Positions 24,510 through 37,450 of a stretch of 64,000 nt of DNA are shown piece by piece. Under the pieces are notes generated by a model. That model was not told the DNA's origin and made no database searches. It saw nothing but the letters and a program-made list of their open reading frames with translations. Source of the stretch: Dimorphilus gyrociliatus (lineage: Eukaryota > Annelida > Polychaeta > Dinophilidae); NCBI GenBank assembly GCA_904063045.1, contig CAJFCJ010000012.1, positions 496,001-560,000 of the forward strand, read 5' to 3'. Made by a program: the position numbers and the translations under genes. The number at the start of each line of letters is the position of its first letter. Position 1 is the stretch's first letter.

Positions 24510-27500
24510 GACTTCCTGCAAATGCATTTTTTGATGAAAAATTGTGTACATTGTTTTCTTGCAGAAACATTTCCAATGCATATATCAATGAAAACTATAC
24601 TCATTAGATGTATAATTTACTTAAGTAACTAATATGAATATTGTTATGTGCCATTTTACAAAAATAGTAATGATTGAAGGAAGGAAATAGAAGCTTGTAA
24701 AAAAAGAAAATCGAAACAAATACAAGTTCCTATTCATATTTCTCACTAATATTAACTTTCTTTCTATAGAATATTAGCAATTCTTTATCTATAAAATTAT
24801 AAGATGTTTCAGCCTATAAATTGTAAAAAAAGAAATACTGTAAGGTATTGAGATTCAACGTTTATAACTTATTAAAAATATAAAACTATCTTTTATGTAT
24901 TAAGTTTAGTATATTGTATTACTTTTTAAATTAAATGTCATACACTTATAATATGTCTGATTAATAGCATCAATCAACAATAGATGGAGTTGTTAAATTG
25001 TTTATATTATGTTTCTTTTTTGTATAGGCTTAGCCTCGATTGTTTTTCTTTTTTTTGCTTCCCCTGTAATTTGATTTATAAATGATATAAAGGTATATAT
25101 TTAGATAAATTAGATTATTTAAATAATTAAAAAGCCTGATTTTTCTTTGAGAAAAAAAAACAACAACTAGGATCACATGACTAACAACTTTCCTTACGTA
25201 ATTCTTTCTTTTATAGTGCAATTTTATAGTGCAATTTTATTCGACGGTTTTACGCGTATTATTTATATAGATATCTATGCATAAAAGGTAGAAAATAAAG
25301 TGAAATAGCTTAATTTTAGTTTAGCTATTTAAATATTGGTTTGTACCGTTAAAAAGAGCTAATTACAAAGCATTAAAGAAGCACACTTAAAATAATGAAT
25401 ATATCAAATATAAGGGAGTTATAGTACTTGTTTGCAGTTGATACAATATACTGTATATTTTCTCACAACGACTATTCCAGCTATGTTATCCCATCGAAAA
25501 GAACAAATTTATAGCCTCTAAATACTGAGTGTTTGTGATTTTGTCAAATGAATAATCTTTTTAAAGCACGAGAAAACGAATGTATAAAGCCAACTTTCTC
25601 TATCTATTTTTATGATTTAGCTGTTGTTTCGTTTTTACAAATCGTGTTATTCAACAATATTTTACATTCGTTTTTTTATAAACATTATTAGAATATTCAC
25701 ATTACTTATATTCTATCATATTCATTATTAATTATTTAGTCTTTATCTTTAGAAAAGTTCTTCTATTTCCCTTTCTTTATTTACTGTTTATTCACAAACG
25801 TATCTAAAAAAGGAATAACATATTTTTAACGGGATATCTTTAAAGTCTGATTGAATATTCATAAAACCACATCTGTACGTCATATACACTTTGATTTAAG
25901 GAATATGTATGAGTAAAGGGTTTAGCGTGTAGTTTCAACAACTTTTTTTAAAAATTTATTGCACCTTTGTATAAAATTTTCTTTTGAATTTCTAAACTAC
26001 ACCTGGTCTCACGACTCTAGACTTAAAATAGGCCTACAAGTCAACAAGCGCAAGTTCGTTTAGGCAAACTATACCAAGAAAAGAAAGGATAAAGATAGAT
26101 TAACAATGTTTTGAAGACATAAATAGTTGCGTTAAATCAGTATTCTTGTTAGATAGTTGAATATAGTTAATAACGGAAATTATACGTTGGCGATATTAAA
26201 AAAGAATTTAAGTTATAAGTGTTTAATTGCACTTAAAATCTGCTTTTAGACAATGTTTTCTTTTGTTTATAAAATAAATAGTATATATTGTACAATATAA
26301 ATACATCTCATGAATTGTGAGTATATATATATATATCTGTATAGATCTACTTATATATAATATCTCTAGTACACGTATTCATTTAACTATATATAAATCA
26401 GAGATAAAACCTCCCATATGTATATATGCAAGTATATAAAGTATACTACTGTATATTTGAAAATAGTAGAACTATACTTATTCTATGAATTTTCTTTTAA
26501 AGTGATATTTGTCAAATAATAACAACCCGGAAATCTAAGGAAAGAATTCAATATGACTCTCGTTGTTAAATACAAGCTTACATACAAAAAGAAAAATTCT
26601 ATAAGTAGGACTAATTTATTTAATTATAACAGATGATTTGAGCTTGTAATTATTCAATACTAATCTGTTTTAACTGCTCTTTTCCTAGAATTATTGTTCA
26701 TAGTGTTATGTATCTGATATTAAACATAGACTAAAAAACTATAAATTTTTATTCAAAAATGCTAGGTGGCGCTATTTCATTCTACAGAATGAAAAATGCG
26801 CTTCAGGCATTAATAGTTGGTAATTTTTTCTAAGGGTTAAGAGCGATGTCTCTCTTTTTGAATTGTATAAACAGTTTGATAGAAAAATTAATGGATTACT
26901 ATTTTAGTGTAAAAAAAAGAAAACGAGTTTTTTTCGTAGTTGGAATCAAAAGCGTAACGAAAAGATCAACGAAAACAATCATTGACAAACTTATAGCGTT
27001 TGTAGATCATACAAAATGGAAAAGGGGAAGAATTAATTATACTCTTGAGATAATACATTTATTAATTATATTTTCTAAGGAATTTACAATTCCCTCTCAT
27101 TATTATTGATAAATTATTTTATCAAGTAATGGATAGGGAATATGTATAATATTAGTCTAATTTTCTTGGAATAAGCAAAAAGATAAGTGATTTTATAAGG
27201 AAAAATAGAAGAAATGATAAAAGAGCTTCTAATTTAGATATTTTTATTAAATACATTACTAAAATATGTAAAAATTGTAGAATTTATGATGGAGAATTAC
27301 TATAGAAAATTTAATATTATTTAAACAAGATTTAATTAAGTAATGTTGGTTGATAAAGATTTTTTTTTTGATAGAAAGAAGAACGTTTTTAATACTATTC
27401 TTTAACAAGTCTACTTTATGATTTAATCTAATAGAGAAAAAAAAGGAAATCTCTCTCTATTTATTAACTTTATCTTATGAATGAAACTTATTCAGGTTTT

Positions 27501-27644
27501 TTATTCTATTCTTAGCAAAATTAACTTTTATTAAATCACAATCAGCACATCAGCACCTTAAGTCAATCACTGCACTAAATATTTACTCAAGATAAGATAA
27601 TTAATAAAGATTGCCTTGACGTCAAATGTGTTGATCATGTAGAA
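24510..27644. other. Intergenic region, no supported gene
   Basis: About 3.1 kb of AT-rich DNA. A palindromic ACTGTATAT motif occurs near 25450 and again near 26450, with short TA runs near 26320-26340. The open frame 26846-27109 (87 codons, Lys/Ile-rich) has no domain or splice partner; it follows a slightly GC-richer patch (GGTGGCGC near 26765) but I cannot support it as a gene. Confidence 0.6.
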
Positions 27645-30600
27645 ATGATTGTGGTGTCTGTACTGTTATTTCTATTCCTAATAAATACATCCTTTCCTCA
27701 GAATATAAAATTGCACGGATGTGGAGCATCTTTACCGGCAGAAGTTTATGAAGCTTGGGTACCAGCGTTTGAAAGTTATCGCCGTGAATTTGTGAATATT
27801 GACTTTGAATATTACGCGACAGGAAGTGGAGAAGCTATTCAGGCCATACATGGGGGAAACGAATCAAGTTTAAATGTGTGTCTACTTAATGATCTAGGAT
27901 TTTTCGGCTCGGATATTCCATTGTCACCAAGCGATTATGATAAAAATCCCAATTTACAAATGCTCCCTATTCTAGGAGGGTTAGTTTTATTACTATCTGT
28001 CAATGTTTAAATTAATTCTTATATTATATAAATACTTAATTAATCGAATAATCCTATGCGAGTGTATGTTTAAATTCATTAGGAGTGTTGCCCTGGCCTA
28101 TAATTTAAAAGGGATAAAAAACTTGGTTCTTGAAAAAGATCATGTTGTAAAAATATATGATGGAACTTTTAAATGGTGGAATGAAACCGAATTACAAAGC
28201 GCTAATCCAGATATTAAACTACCTGAAGAAAGAATATCAGTTGTAGCAAGGTCTGACAACTCTGGAACGACGCAAATATTTACGGAAACATTAAGTGCAA
28301 TATCAAAAGAATGGAAAGAAAAATATGGTGTTTTTTCAGAAGGTTTTAATGAAGCTAATGGTTCCTCAAAATGGCCAGACGGAGTTATTTCATTTCGCCT
28401 TAAAAGAAATCGAGGTGTCTCGGGAATACTGTTGTCTTACCAAAATTCAATCGGTTACATTTCAACAGCTGATGCAAACACAGCGCTGCTAACTTATGCT
28501 CGAATCAAAGAGGGTAACAAAATAGTCGACATAGAACCGGATAGAATGCAGGAAACCATGCAGAGAGCTATGAGGCACTTTACAAATAGAATGACTGTTA
28601 CTTTAGCAGAGCATACATATGCCGACGAATACCCATTCATAGGATATACGTATATGGTATTTAATAAAACCTCAGAAAGCAACTGTAAAAGGATGAGAGA
28701 GTTAGTCCGATATTTTTATTGGATTACAAAAGAACCATTTCCACAAAATGATGCCAAAGATTTTAAAATGGCTGGTGTCCCAAAGAAAGTATCAGATTAC
28801 CTTTTTTCGGAAGTTATAGATAAAATACGATGTGGTGGGGATAATATGCTAAAAGTTGCTAGGGATCAAATGGATGCTGAAGAGCTATCAAAGCAAAAGT
28901 GGCGAATTCCTGTAATAATTGCCATTCCAATTATAAGTCTGCTAATTTTATCGTTGATATCCTACTTGATAGTTCAACAGGTTAAATTTATAAAATTCTT
29001 ATTAATATTTAAGCTTTTACTCATTTCATAAGGCTTTTATATTCATTTCTTATTCAACAGATTCGACTAAGAAGATCCCTCTTAACGGATGATTGGAAAA
29101 TACCGATAGAAGAAATTATTCTCAGATGGTCCAGAAAAGATGGATTATTAAGGCCCGACGGCTCAAAATACCAAAATTCTATGCAAAGTGTTGCTTCATT
29201 AACAGTTTCTGCTATAACTAACTTTTCGTATACAACAACAACTGGAGGGACAGGTATAGGAAAAAGTGTTGAGGCGATTGGATTGTGGAAAGAAAAGGCC
29301 GTTGTTTTAAGGTCTTTTCCCAATGCTTTGAGCTTGGAGAAGATAACATGCAAGAAATGTCTCATCTTTCTAAGGGATAAAATTAACCACTTTAATGTTG
29401 TCTCTTTTCTTGGTGTAACAATACTGGATGACGCAGCTTACTTAGTAAGCGATCATTCGCCCAAGGGAACTTTACGAGACGTTGTTCAAGATGATCGATA
29501 TAATTTGGACGAGAACATTAAATTTTCATTGGCATTAGATGTCGCTGGAGGTTTGAAATATTTACATTCACAAAATCTAAGTCACGGCAATTTGACAAGT
29601 GATTCATGCGTTGTCGATCAACGCTGGAACGTTAGAATCGCCGATTGGGAATACTCCAAATTATCCGAGTTCTCAATCGGTTTAAGTAATGCTACCTTAA
29701 ATTCAAATTTCCATGATTCTGAAAAAGATTATGATGTGGAAGCTAGGAATTCTATGTGGCATGCACCGGAGGTTCTAAAGGTAATATATACTTTGTTTTA
29801 ATTTTTCTCAAAATCTATCACTTGCTTAGCGAAGAAGTTAACAGACTTTCTTCATTTCGACATCCTGCTACCTTATACTATCCAATTTAGAACTAATTAC
29901 ATGCGTTTATACTAAATATAGCACATATAGATTTATTAAGATACTATATGTACTAAACGTATGTAAAACTATATATTTATTTATTTATTTATAGAATACA
30001 AAAAGATTATTTCATGTTTTATATTCTATTTAAATTCTATCAAAAAGAAGCGTCTCTTTAGTCGTTTTCCTATGATTTTAGGGAGAATGTACGACGAAAG
30101 CCTCAGATGTCTATAGTTTTTCTATTATTCTGGTTGAAATATTTACGAAGGAAGATCCATATTATGACTTAGCGGAAAGTTTAAGTCCTGTAAAGATAAT
30201 TGAAGAAATAAAAACTAAAGACATACGACCAAACTTAGACGATCCAAACTTAACCTCAATAAAGAACACTTTAGAAAAATGTTGGTCAATAACACCGAGC
30301 AAAAGACTATCGTCATCAGCAGTTTGTAAAGAATTGAAATCTCAGAGGCCCAGTAAAAAGAGTGTCGTAGATTGTATGATGGAAGCTGTTGAAGGGTATG
30401 TAACCAAACTAGAAGAAAAGGTTAAGGATAGAACGAGGGAGTTGGAAATGGCGAATTTAGCAACAGAAGCTTTGCTTCATCAGATTTTGCCGCCATCCGT
30501 AGCTAAAAAGCTGTCTTCAGGCGAGATTGTTGATCCAGAAAAATTTGATGGCGTAACAATTTTCTTTTCGGATATTGTTGGATTTACATCTTTATCTGCA

Positions 30601-31232
30601 GAAAGCTCACCTTGGGAGATTGTGCAACTGCTGAATGAATTATATTCAGTTTTTGATACCATTATTGATAAAAAAGATGTTTATAAAGTTGAAACTATTG
30701 GTGATGCTTATATGGTAGTATCTGGATTGCCGTCTCGAAATGGAGATAAGCATGCCGACTGCATAACCGAAATGGCTATAGATTTCTTAGCAAGTGTCAA
30801 AATATTCAAGATAAGACACAAGCCCGATAAGAAGCTATTGTTAAGAGCTGGTGTACATTCCGGTCCAGTTGTTGCAGGAGTTGTTGGACAGAAAATGCCA
30901 AGGTAAAAAAAAATACAATAATAAGATTGTTATAAATAATGGATGAATTCTTGTAATTGATCGTGTTTTTTTCCTTGTTTTAATCCATTAGATATTGCCT
31001 ATTTGGAGATACAGTTAATACAGCAAGTAGAATGGAATCCACTTCAGAACCTTTAAAGATTCAGATATCACCGGAAACATTTCAGCTTTTAAATAAAAAG
31101 AGGGAATATTTGTTTAAAGAGAGAGAAAATGTTGAAGTTAAAGGAAAAGGGAAGATGACAACATATTTCGTAGAGAGCAAAATAAATTATCAACCATACA
31201 TTCCTCCAAATCTTTTTGATAGTAACTATTAA
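27645..31232 (+). CDS. Receptor guanylate cyclase with PstS-like phosphate-binding ectodomain
   Basis: Five exons (27645-27979, 28083-28980, 29061-29780, 30082-30902, 30992-31232) join in frame, 1,004 residues. Order: signal peptide (1-19); PstS-type substrate-binding domain (about 20-380); one transmembrane helix (about 386-408, ending ISYLIV); kinase-homology domain (about 430-735); coiled-coil signalling helix (GYVTKLEEKVKDRTRELEM); class III cyclase domain (about 800-985). PstS contacts are kept: GCGASLP, ATGSGE, GSDIPLS and RSDNSGTT, matching the E. coli PstS phosphate-binding loops including the Asp and the Arg...Ser-Gly-Thr cluster. The kinase domain is a pseudokinase as in other receptor cyclases (HGNLTSDSC, DWE for DFG). 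The cyclase keeps both metal Asp residues (FSDIVGFT, ETIGDAY) and NTASRMES. It should convert GTP to cGMP in response to an extracellular ligand, plausibly phosphate. Ordinary animal receptor cyclases carry an ANF-receptor-type ectodomain instead. An intron lies inside the PstS domain, so this is a genuine animal gene. Confidence 0.93.
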
Positions 31233-33576
31233 AAGACATTTGTCTAAAACATATTTATAGTAAAAACTTATCAAAATGTGCAATATATCTCAATTTTTTG
31301 GTTTGTGAAACGACCTAATATAATGAAATATGTGATTTCCTGCAGTTTTCTGTTTTTTACAAAAAAGGTACCATAATAATTTTTGTGGTTTGCAGAATTT
31401 AAATAAAATATTTTATAACTTTCTATATTTTTTTACTATAACAATGAGTTAATCATTAAGTTAATTTGCGCATAACAAATCATATTTCTGATAATACCAT
31501 GAATAATAAATAAATATTGCTCATGCGATTAATCAACTAATTGAATTATTTACTTCTGTGAAAATAAAAATATTCTATAATTGTTTTCTTAAATATTATA
31601 TAGTAATTGATTACTATTTCCACTACACGAGTTACCCTCTTTCTCTCTCTTACTCTTTCTATGTAGAATATATATCTCTATCTCTCTTTATAATGCCTTC
31701 TTTTAGTCTACTTTCTGCCTAGTTTTTTGTTAACTTATACCAAAGGGGGATAGTTTTCTAAGAGTTGCAATCCCTTAAGAGTAACTTATTTCTTTTTTTT
31801 AAATCTTGAAAAAAGAACTGCTACACAGTCAGCAATGTAATTCTTTCATGAATGCTAATAGCAAAACTATCGATTTTTTGAAGACGAAAGAAAAACATAG
31901 AGGATGCTTATTTATATTCCCTAGTGTTCATTCTTTTGCATGCATCTAACATACTTTTATCATTCATTCTATCTAATCAATTTTACAAGCATTTTTTTAT
32001 GAAATATAAAAGGTGAGTAAAACGTATAAACCCGATATACTATTTAATGTTATACTAATAAACAAAGTTTCTGCAGTTTCCAATTTACCTTACAGTCTAT
32101 TTATAACGATCACACTTTATATCTTACTACAAAAGAATAGTACTAATGCACTATTTTTTTTTATCTCTCGGAAAGTATTCTAGACAGTTGTACTTGATTA
32201 TATTAAATAAGAAGGATCTTTTATGTCTTTTAGATGGAATATTTTAAAGGAAGTCAAAGAATTTAAACTAATAAACATAGAAACAAGATTATTTAATAAT
32301 TTCAAACGATATACTTTTTGCATATAAAAATTTTCAATTCATCTTTGACGATCAACAAATGAAACTTAATATAACATTCTTTACTAATATTCTTAAGTAA
32401 TTATATTAATATTTATATATTCATATATAATTATGCAATTTTCCTGATAATGTTTACCAATTATTCGTAAAGAGTATTCATAATTGATTAAATGAGTTTG
32501 TAATATAATTAAACTATAAGTTGTAAACGGCGAATAACCTTTAACAAGATTTTTTTCTTTGAATTTGTATCATCTAGTATATTGAGACAGGTCCATGTAG
32601 TATATGCTTCTTTCTCTTATTATTAAATATACACTTAATAACTTCTTAATTATTTTTTTGTGGCCGTAGAGTAATGTAATTTACCTCTTTAATATCTACA
32701 ACAAAAGTATTATTTTTCCCGTCTGTAATTGATTTTAATAAAGAAAAATTGCCAACTTAAACATAATGAGAGTACGATGGAAATCGTCTAAATTGTCATT
32801 AGGCTCTTGATAAATAGCATTGATTAATGACTGAAATATCTATTAGGTCTAATCAAAGAGCTTCAGTCAGTTTCATCTTTAAATATCTCACAGATTCTTA
32901 AGTATTAGCTCTTTGAATGTCGTTGATGCTAAATAATAAGTAATTACATGTATATTTCCACTAAAAATCATTACAAACGCTAAAGCAAAAACAAAAGACT
33001 ATTCAGAGGGAATAATTGATCATATTGGAAGGCAAAAGTTGGAAGATTACATTTGACTAATTCGATAAAATAGAAACGAATTAAGCAAAATCCCCTAGTT
33101 TAGATGAAGGAAAGGGTATCAAAATATTTTAGACTCTTGATTATTATACCATAAAAATGCAATTTATCTTTATAAGAAAAGGTCTAGGACATAAAGCTCG
33201 TAATCTAATAAAAATTAGAAATAAAATGAATCCAACTTTGCAACGTTAGCGATATATAGTTCTCTTATTTTTCATCCTTAAAAAATAGCTTACCTTTTTA
33301 ACTCAATGTCACGATATCAAATTCCCCACTTCTTAACGTTTTAATAGAGATCATGGTAAAAGTCGAATAAATTCACCTGTCACCAACAAACTGTTAACGA
33401 TAGACAACAGAGAATCATGTTTATTTTACAATGTTTTATTCAAGTAAGAAAAAACTTTAAGAAAATTATGTTTTTTTTTCTTATAAGAATAAAGTTGAAC
33501 AGAAAAATTATTAATTTGTTTTCAATTTTTCATATCATTTTTCTAATTGGAAGAAAGCAGTAAAACCAAAATTCTA
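31233..33576. other. Intergenic region, no gene seen
   Basis: About 2.3 kb between the cyclase and a convergent GPCR gene. AATAAA at 31402-31407 could end the cyclase transcript. The rest is AT-rich with a CT-rich patch near 31635-31690 and no credible coding exon. Confidence 0.6.
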
Positions 33577-34626
33577 TCATTTAAGAAAATTACAACTGCA
33601 ATATAAAAACAAATCTTTTAGCGATTTTCTAAACGATTTAGATGAAAAACTATACAAGAAAAAATTAACAGAAAAGTTTACATAGTAAAACATTTGAAAA
33701 ACATCTTGCACTTGCTTTAATTCTAGCGTCACATAATTATTGCCACGCTTTACTATAAAAAATAGCTTTATACAGTATGATGGTGCACTAAGCAGAACGA
33801 AACATGCGGCTATAATAATCAGAAGTTTAGCTGATCTTCTTTGTCGCGCTCTGGAATTTTCAGGACAATTATTTTGAATTTCACTATTTATTTGCAAAGG
33901 TTGATTGCATTCGGTCGCTTGATCGGACGATACTCTTCCGTTTTTTGAAATAGATGTACTTGATCTATTTCTAGGAGGAGTATATTTTAATAATCTTGCA
34001 GCTAATAAGACATTTAAAGGTACAATTACCAGAAATGGAAGAAAAAGATTAACAAAAGCATCAAACGCGTTCATAATTTCTATAAGTTTATAGAGCGAAA
34101 GTCTTGGAGAGCAATACCCTCCCTCATTTACATAGTAAGACCATAAAACGAAGGAATATAATATAGCAGCAAAAACAACAAGACAACTGCATATTTTAAC
34201 AGTACTTTCCCTCATTACCCATCTTTTAAATTTTAAAGGAAAGAATACAGCAAAAAACCTTTCTAAAGTGAACAAGCACATAACCCATGTACTCAAAAAA
34301 CTGCACACAAATGTTACATACGGTATTAACTGACATAAAACCGGAAGATGGTAGATATTTATTTCAAACATTCCAAGCCATGTTAATAGAAGGGCTATAA
34401 GAAAGAGGTTGTCAGAAACAGCAAGGATTGAAAGGTAGATTCCGCAATTCTGATGTTGTAGTTGCTTGAAGCGTTTCATGGCAAAAACAAATATTGATAG
34501 TGAGTTTCCCATAAGACCAATAGCAATAATTGCTGGTAGACAATATAAATTCAAGTAATGCGTAAATAATCCAAGAGCCGTTTCCCTTAAATTCGACGTT
34601 GTTAGGTTCTTAGTAGAATTATCCAT
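33577..34626 (-). CDS. Class A (rhodopsin-type) neuropeptide GPCR, intronless copy A
   Basis: Single-exon frame of 349 residues. The N-terminus has two N-glycosylation sequons (MDNSTKNLTT). TM1 has LMGNSLSIFVFAMKRF, TM2 has LAVSDNLFLIALLL, the TM3 cysteine is in VLCQLIPY and pairs with a Cys in the second extracellular loop (GGYC). TM3 ends LERFFAVFFPLK (ERF for DRY), TM6 has FVLLSAPSYCIK, and TM7 has VNFFLYSFSSKSFRK, with NFFLY replacing NPxxY. The third intracellular loop is polar and ends in RARQRRSAK. It belongs to the peptide-receptor side of class A, resembling lophotrochozoan and insect FMRFamide or thyrotropin-releasing-type receptors; the exact ligand is unknown. Its nearest relative is the gene at 37451-38509, with which it shares a nearly identical TM1-TM3 coding tract. 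Confidence 0.9.
   Translation of the reverse strand: MDNSTKNLTTSNLRETALGLFTHYLNLYCLPAIIAIGLMGNSLSIFVFAMKRFKQLQHQNCGIYLSILAVSDNLFLIALLLTWLGMFEINIYHLPVLCQLIPYVTFVCSFLSTWVMCLFTLERFFAVFFPLKFKRWVMRESTVKICSCLVVFAAILYSFVLWSYYVNEGGYCSPRLSLYKLIEIMNAFDAFVNLFLPFLVIVPLNVLLAARLLKYTPPRNRSSTSISKNGRVSSDQATECNQPLQINSEIQNNCPENSRARQRRSAKLLIIIAACFVLLSAPSYCIKLFFIVKRGNNYVTLELKQVQDVFQMFYYVNFSVNFFLYSFSSKSFRKSLKDLFLYCSCNFLK
34247..34508 (-). repeat. Near-identical GPCR tract, copy A
   Basis: Matches 38121-38382 at a constant offset of 3874 with about 13 differences by eye, including an unbroken 86-base identity (34400-34485). It covers the TM1-TM3 coding part only; flanking coding sequence is much less alike. Confidence 0.85.
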
Positions 34627-37450
34627 GACTTCAGGCGGACATATGACAAAATATAAACTAAAGCTATAGGTGTCGCTCTAAGAAATTCACCAAAGGCGAA
34701 ATAGAAGAAATAATGCATATAAAAATAATATCTGATTTTAACAAAATAAGAAGTAGTGATCTATTCTCTAATGAAAAATTATCATTAGTTTAAAAGGGAA
34801 TATGATTTATATCTTTACTAATGACAAAGACTGTCCTTCGAATCATTCCAATTTCAGAAAATACAATAGCAATTAATGCCATATTTCTTGTTTATTGTTT
34901 AAAATATAATATATTTATATATAGATTATGAATAATCTACTGTATTATGTCACTTGAAATATTTTTAATAAGTAAATCTTATTATTAAAGCTAATCCATT
35001 TTTGTCTTAACCTGTTTCCATAAAGTAGATAAATTCTTTTTCAAAATGTCTCTTTTTTTTCTTAATCGCCATAAATAAGCCAACTGTAGGATATGTTATT
35101 TTCATTTTATCTTCAACAGATCATCTTTATTCTAGGACTTTGACCTATAATAAACTTGAACCCATGTTTGTCACACTTATTAGGCCCTAACTGAAAATCT
35201 GAACTTGTGTCTAACTACGTTTTAATTTCTTCTATCCACTCCTCTAGACAGATATATTTTATCTGCTGTCTTCTGGCATCAATCTAGAGTTTTAAGCAAT
35301 TTTCTATATTTCATATTGGATCAAACTAGTCTTTTATTGTCAAAAAATATATTTCCAAACATAATATATATTAGCTTTATTTTATATACAGTAAATATTT
35401 TGCAAAAGTAAAAAGTGCCTACCGTTTATTAAATGACAAACTATAGTTTAAGAAACTATAGAAATAAGAAAAGCCTCATATTTATTGATTATTTGCTGCA
35501 AAGCGGCAATTTAAAAACGAAATGTTCAAATGGAGGCCACACAGATATTTTCAATGAAATATGCTCTATTCTTTAAGTTGTAATGACTTCCTCGATATGA
35601 GGTATGCACTTAGATAACTTTAAATACTTGTAGATTATATTTCCTGCATTAAACGTTTACCTTTATTCGTTTTATTTTAGTATTTGTGACTTCAGTAAAT
35701 AAATATAAAAAAGAAACACAAATTAACGCGACTTTTATTACATCTAAATTAAAGATATATGATAGATGAACGTAATATTTTCAAATTCTACTGAAATCTT
35801 TTAAAGTTGAAGAGAGACCTTAAAAAGACGCAGGTGGAATTGATTGTTGTCAAATGGATTTTGTCCTCTTACTGTGATTGAATACATAATAAATTACATC
35901 TTATGCTTTAACTGACCTGAATATTTAGTACACAGTTATAGAATATATGAAAATACATTTTATTCTTTCTAAATATTTATCCGTATTAATAACGATTTTC
36001 TTCTACTCAATCAATCAAGTAGGCCTTGTCACCAGTGAACTAAACATAGTAACCTACAAAATGTGTAAGAATATATGTGATTAAAGAACGGGGTGAAGAA
36101 ATATTAAAGGTTATTTGGCAAATAGTAAGTTCAAGAAGAGTATCCGTAGGTTTTATAATTAGGCTATGTGAAGATATTGTTTAACGCTTTATAGATAATT
36201 GTATCACGTGATCAAAGCAAATAGGAGAAGAATACTGCAAATTTTGTTCACTATATGCCTTATATTTAGATATAGATAAATAAAATGCTATAAACAAAAA
36301 TACTTAATATGTATAATGCGTACAACCGCTATTAACTAACCTCTATTTTCTATAGTAAACAATTGAAATTGATTTAATCGAAATAAAAGATGTAAAGGCT
36401 CTACCAAAAGAAAGAAAAGTAGTACATACAATTTTAAAGGTTTGAAATTTGAAATTTCATATAAATTTATATACACACACATATATATATACAGTATATA
36501 TATATAAATATATAAATGTATACAGTATATATAACTTTAACCTTGTTATAAATACGTACAACACAAAGTCTGAAATATACGCCGAGTTTCTGAAGATATG
36601 CTACACCTTTTGATGATTTATACTTTACTTTTCTCATATATGCATTTATAGATAACACTTTTTGTTTTTGGCCAGAAGACTTATACGACCCTTTGAATTT
36701 AAGTTTATGCAAATGAAAACTTGAATTAAATCTCCTTTGTTATCCTAATGGCTTGCTCTTTTTTGAATAAAACGTGATCGGAATAACTTTTAAAGTAAAC
36801 CGTTAAGCAAGGTAGTATATTACCGTTTCAGATTCTCAAAACAATGATTGTACTGCATTGAGTCTTCTATTACTTTTAGTTGAATATAGAATGCAATGAT
36901 GTAAAAAATATATATTGTCAGATGACTTAGCTAATACATACCATGATATGATACGTTCCAAAAAGTTACACCGCAAAGTAATATCTAAATGATTTATAGA
37001 TATATAGATAAGGAGTGAAATCTGATGTACTGAAATCTTATTAAAGAACATTAAAATTTACTAACATAAATATAAAATTCTTTTAACTGTCCTTTCATGT
37101 TATTCTTCTCTTGATCGAGTAAACAAAGACATCAATCTATACATATTTATTCAAGTATGCTAAGGAAGCAGATTTTCCGTGGGACAAATTTCTTGGAAAT
37201 ATCTTTATGTAAGGCTTCTATGTGACTTCCTATGTTGTCACTGTTAACCTAGTTATTAAGCTCAATGAGGCATAGTTTTTAAAAAGATAGACATTACTAT
37301 ACAAAAGACTTAGTATCAGCAATACAATATATATATATATATATATATATTGCATTAATTGGAACAGAAAGTTTAAAACTGTATTGAAATTTTTTTTATA
37401 TGATAGAATGATATATTAAAAAAAGAACACGGTAACGTCATAGAAAACAA
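34627..37450. other. Intergenic region between the two intronless GPCRs
   Basis: About 2.8 kb. It contains TA-rich palindromic runs (36478-36535, with two TATACAGTATATATA units) and a TA run at 37327-37350. Two minus-strand open frames (36467-36712 and 36836-37051) read through low-complexity DNA and are not supported as genes. Confidence 0.6.

Noticed and set aside
26846-27109. 87-codon plus-strand frame upstream of the receptor cyclase
   Set aside because: Lys/Ile-rich with no domain, no good splice or start context, and not in phase with the cyclase gene.
28494-28682. Minus-strand open frame inside the cyclase gene
   Set aside because: Shadow of the PstS-like exon; the sense strand has clear homology.
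36467-36712. Minus-strand 81-codon frame rich in Tyr and Ile
   Set aside because: Half of it reads through a TA palindromic repeat; no homology or splice context.
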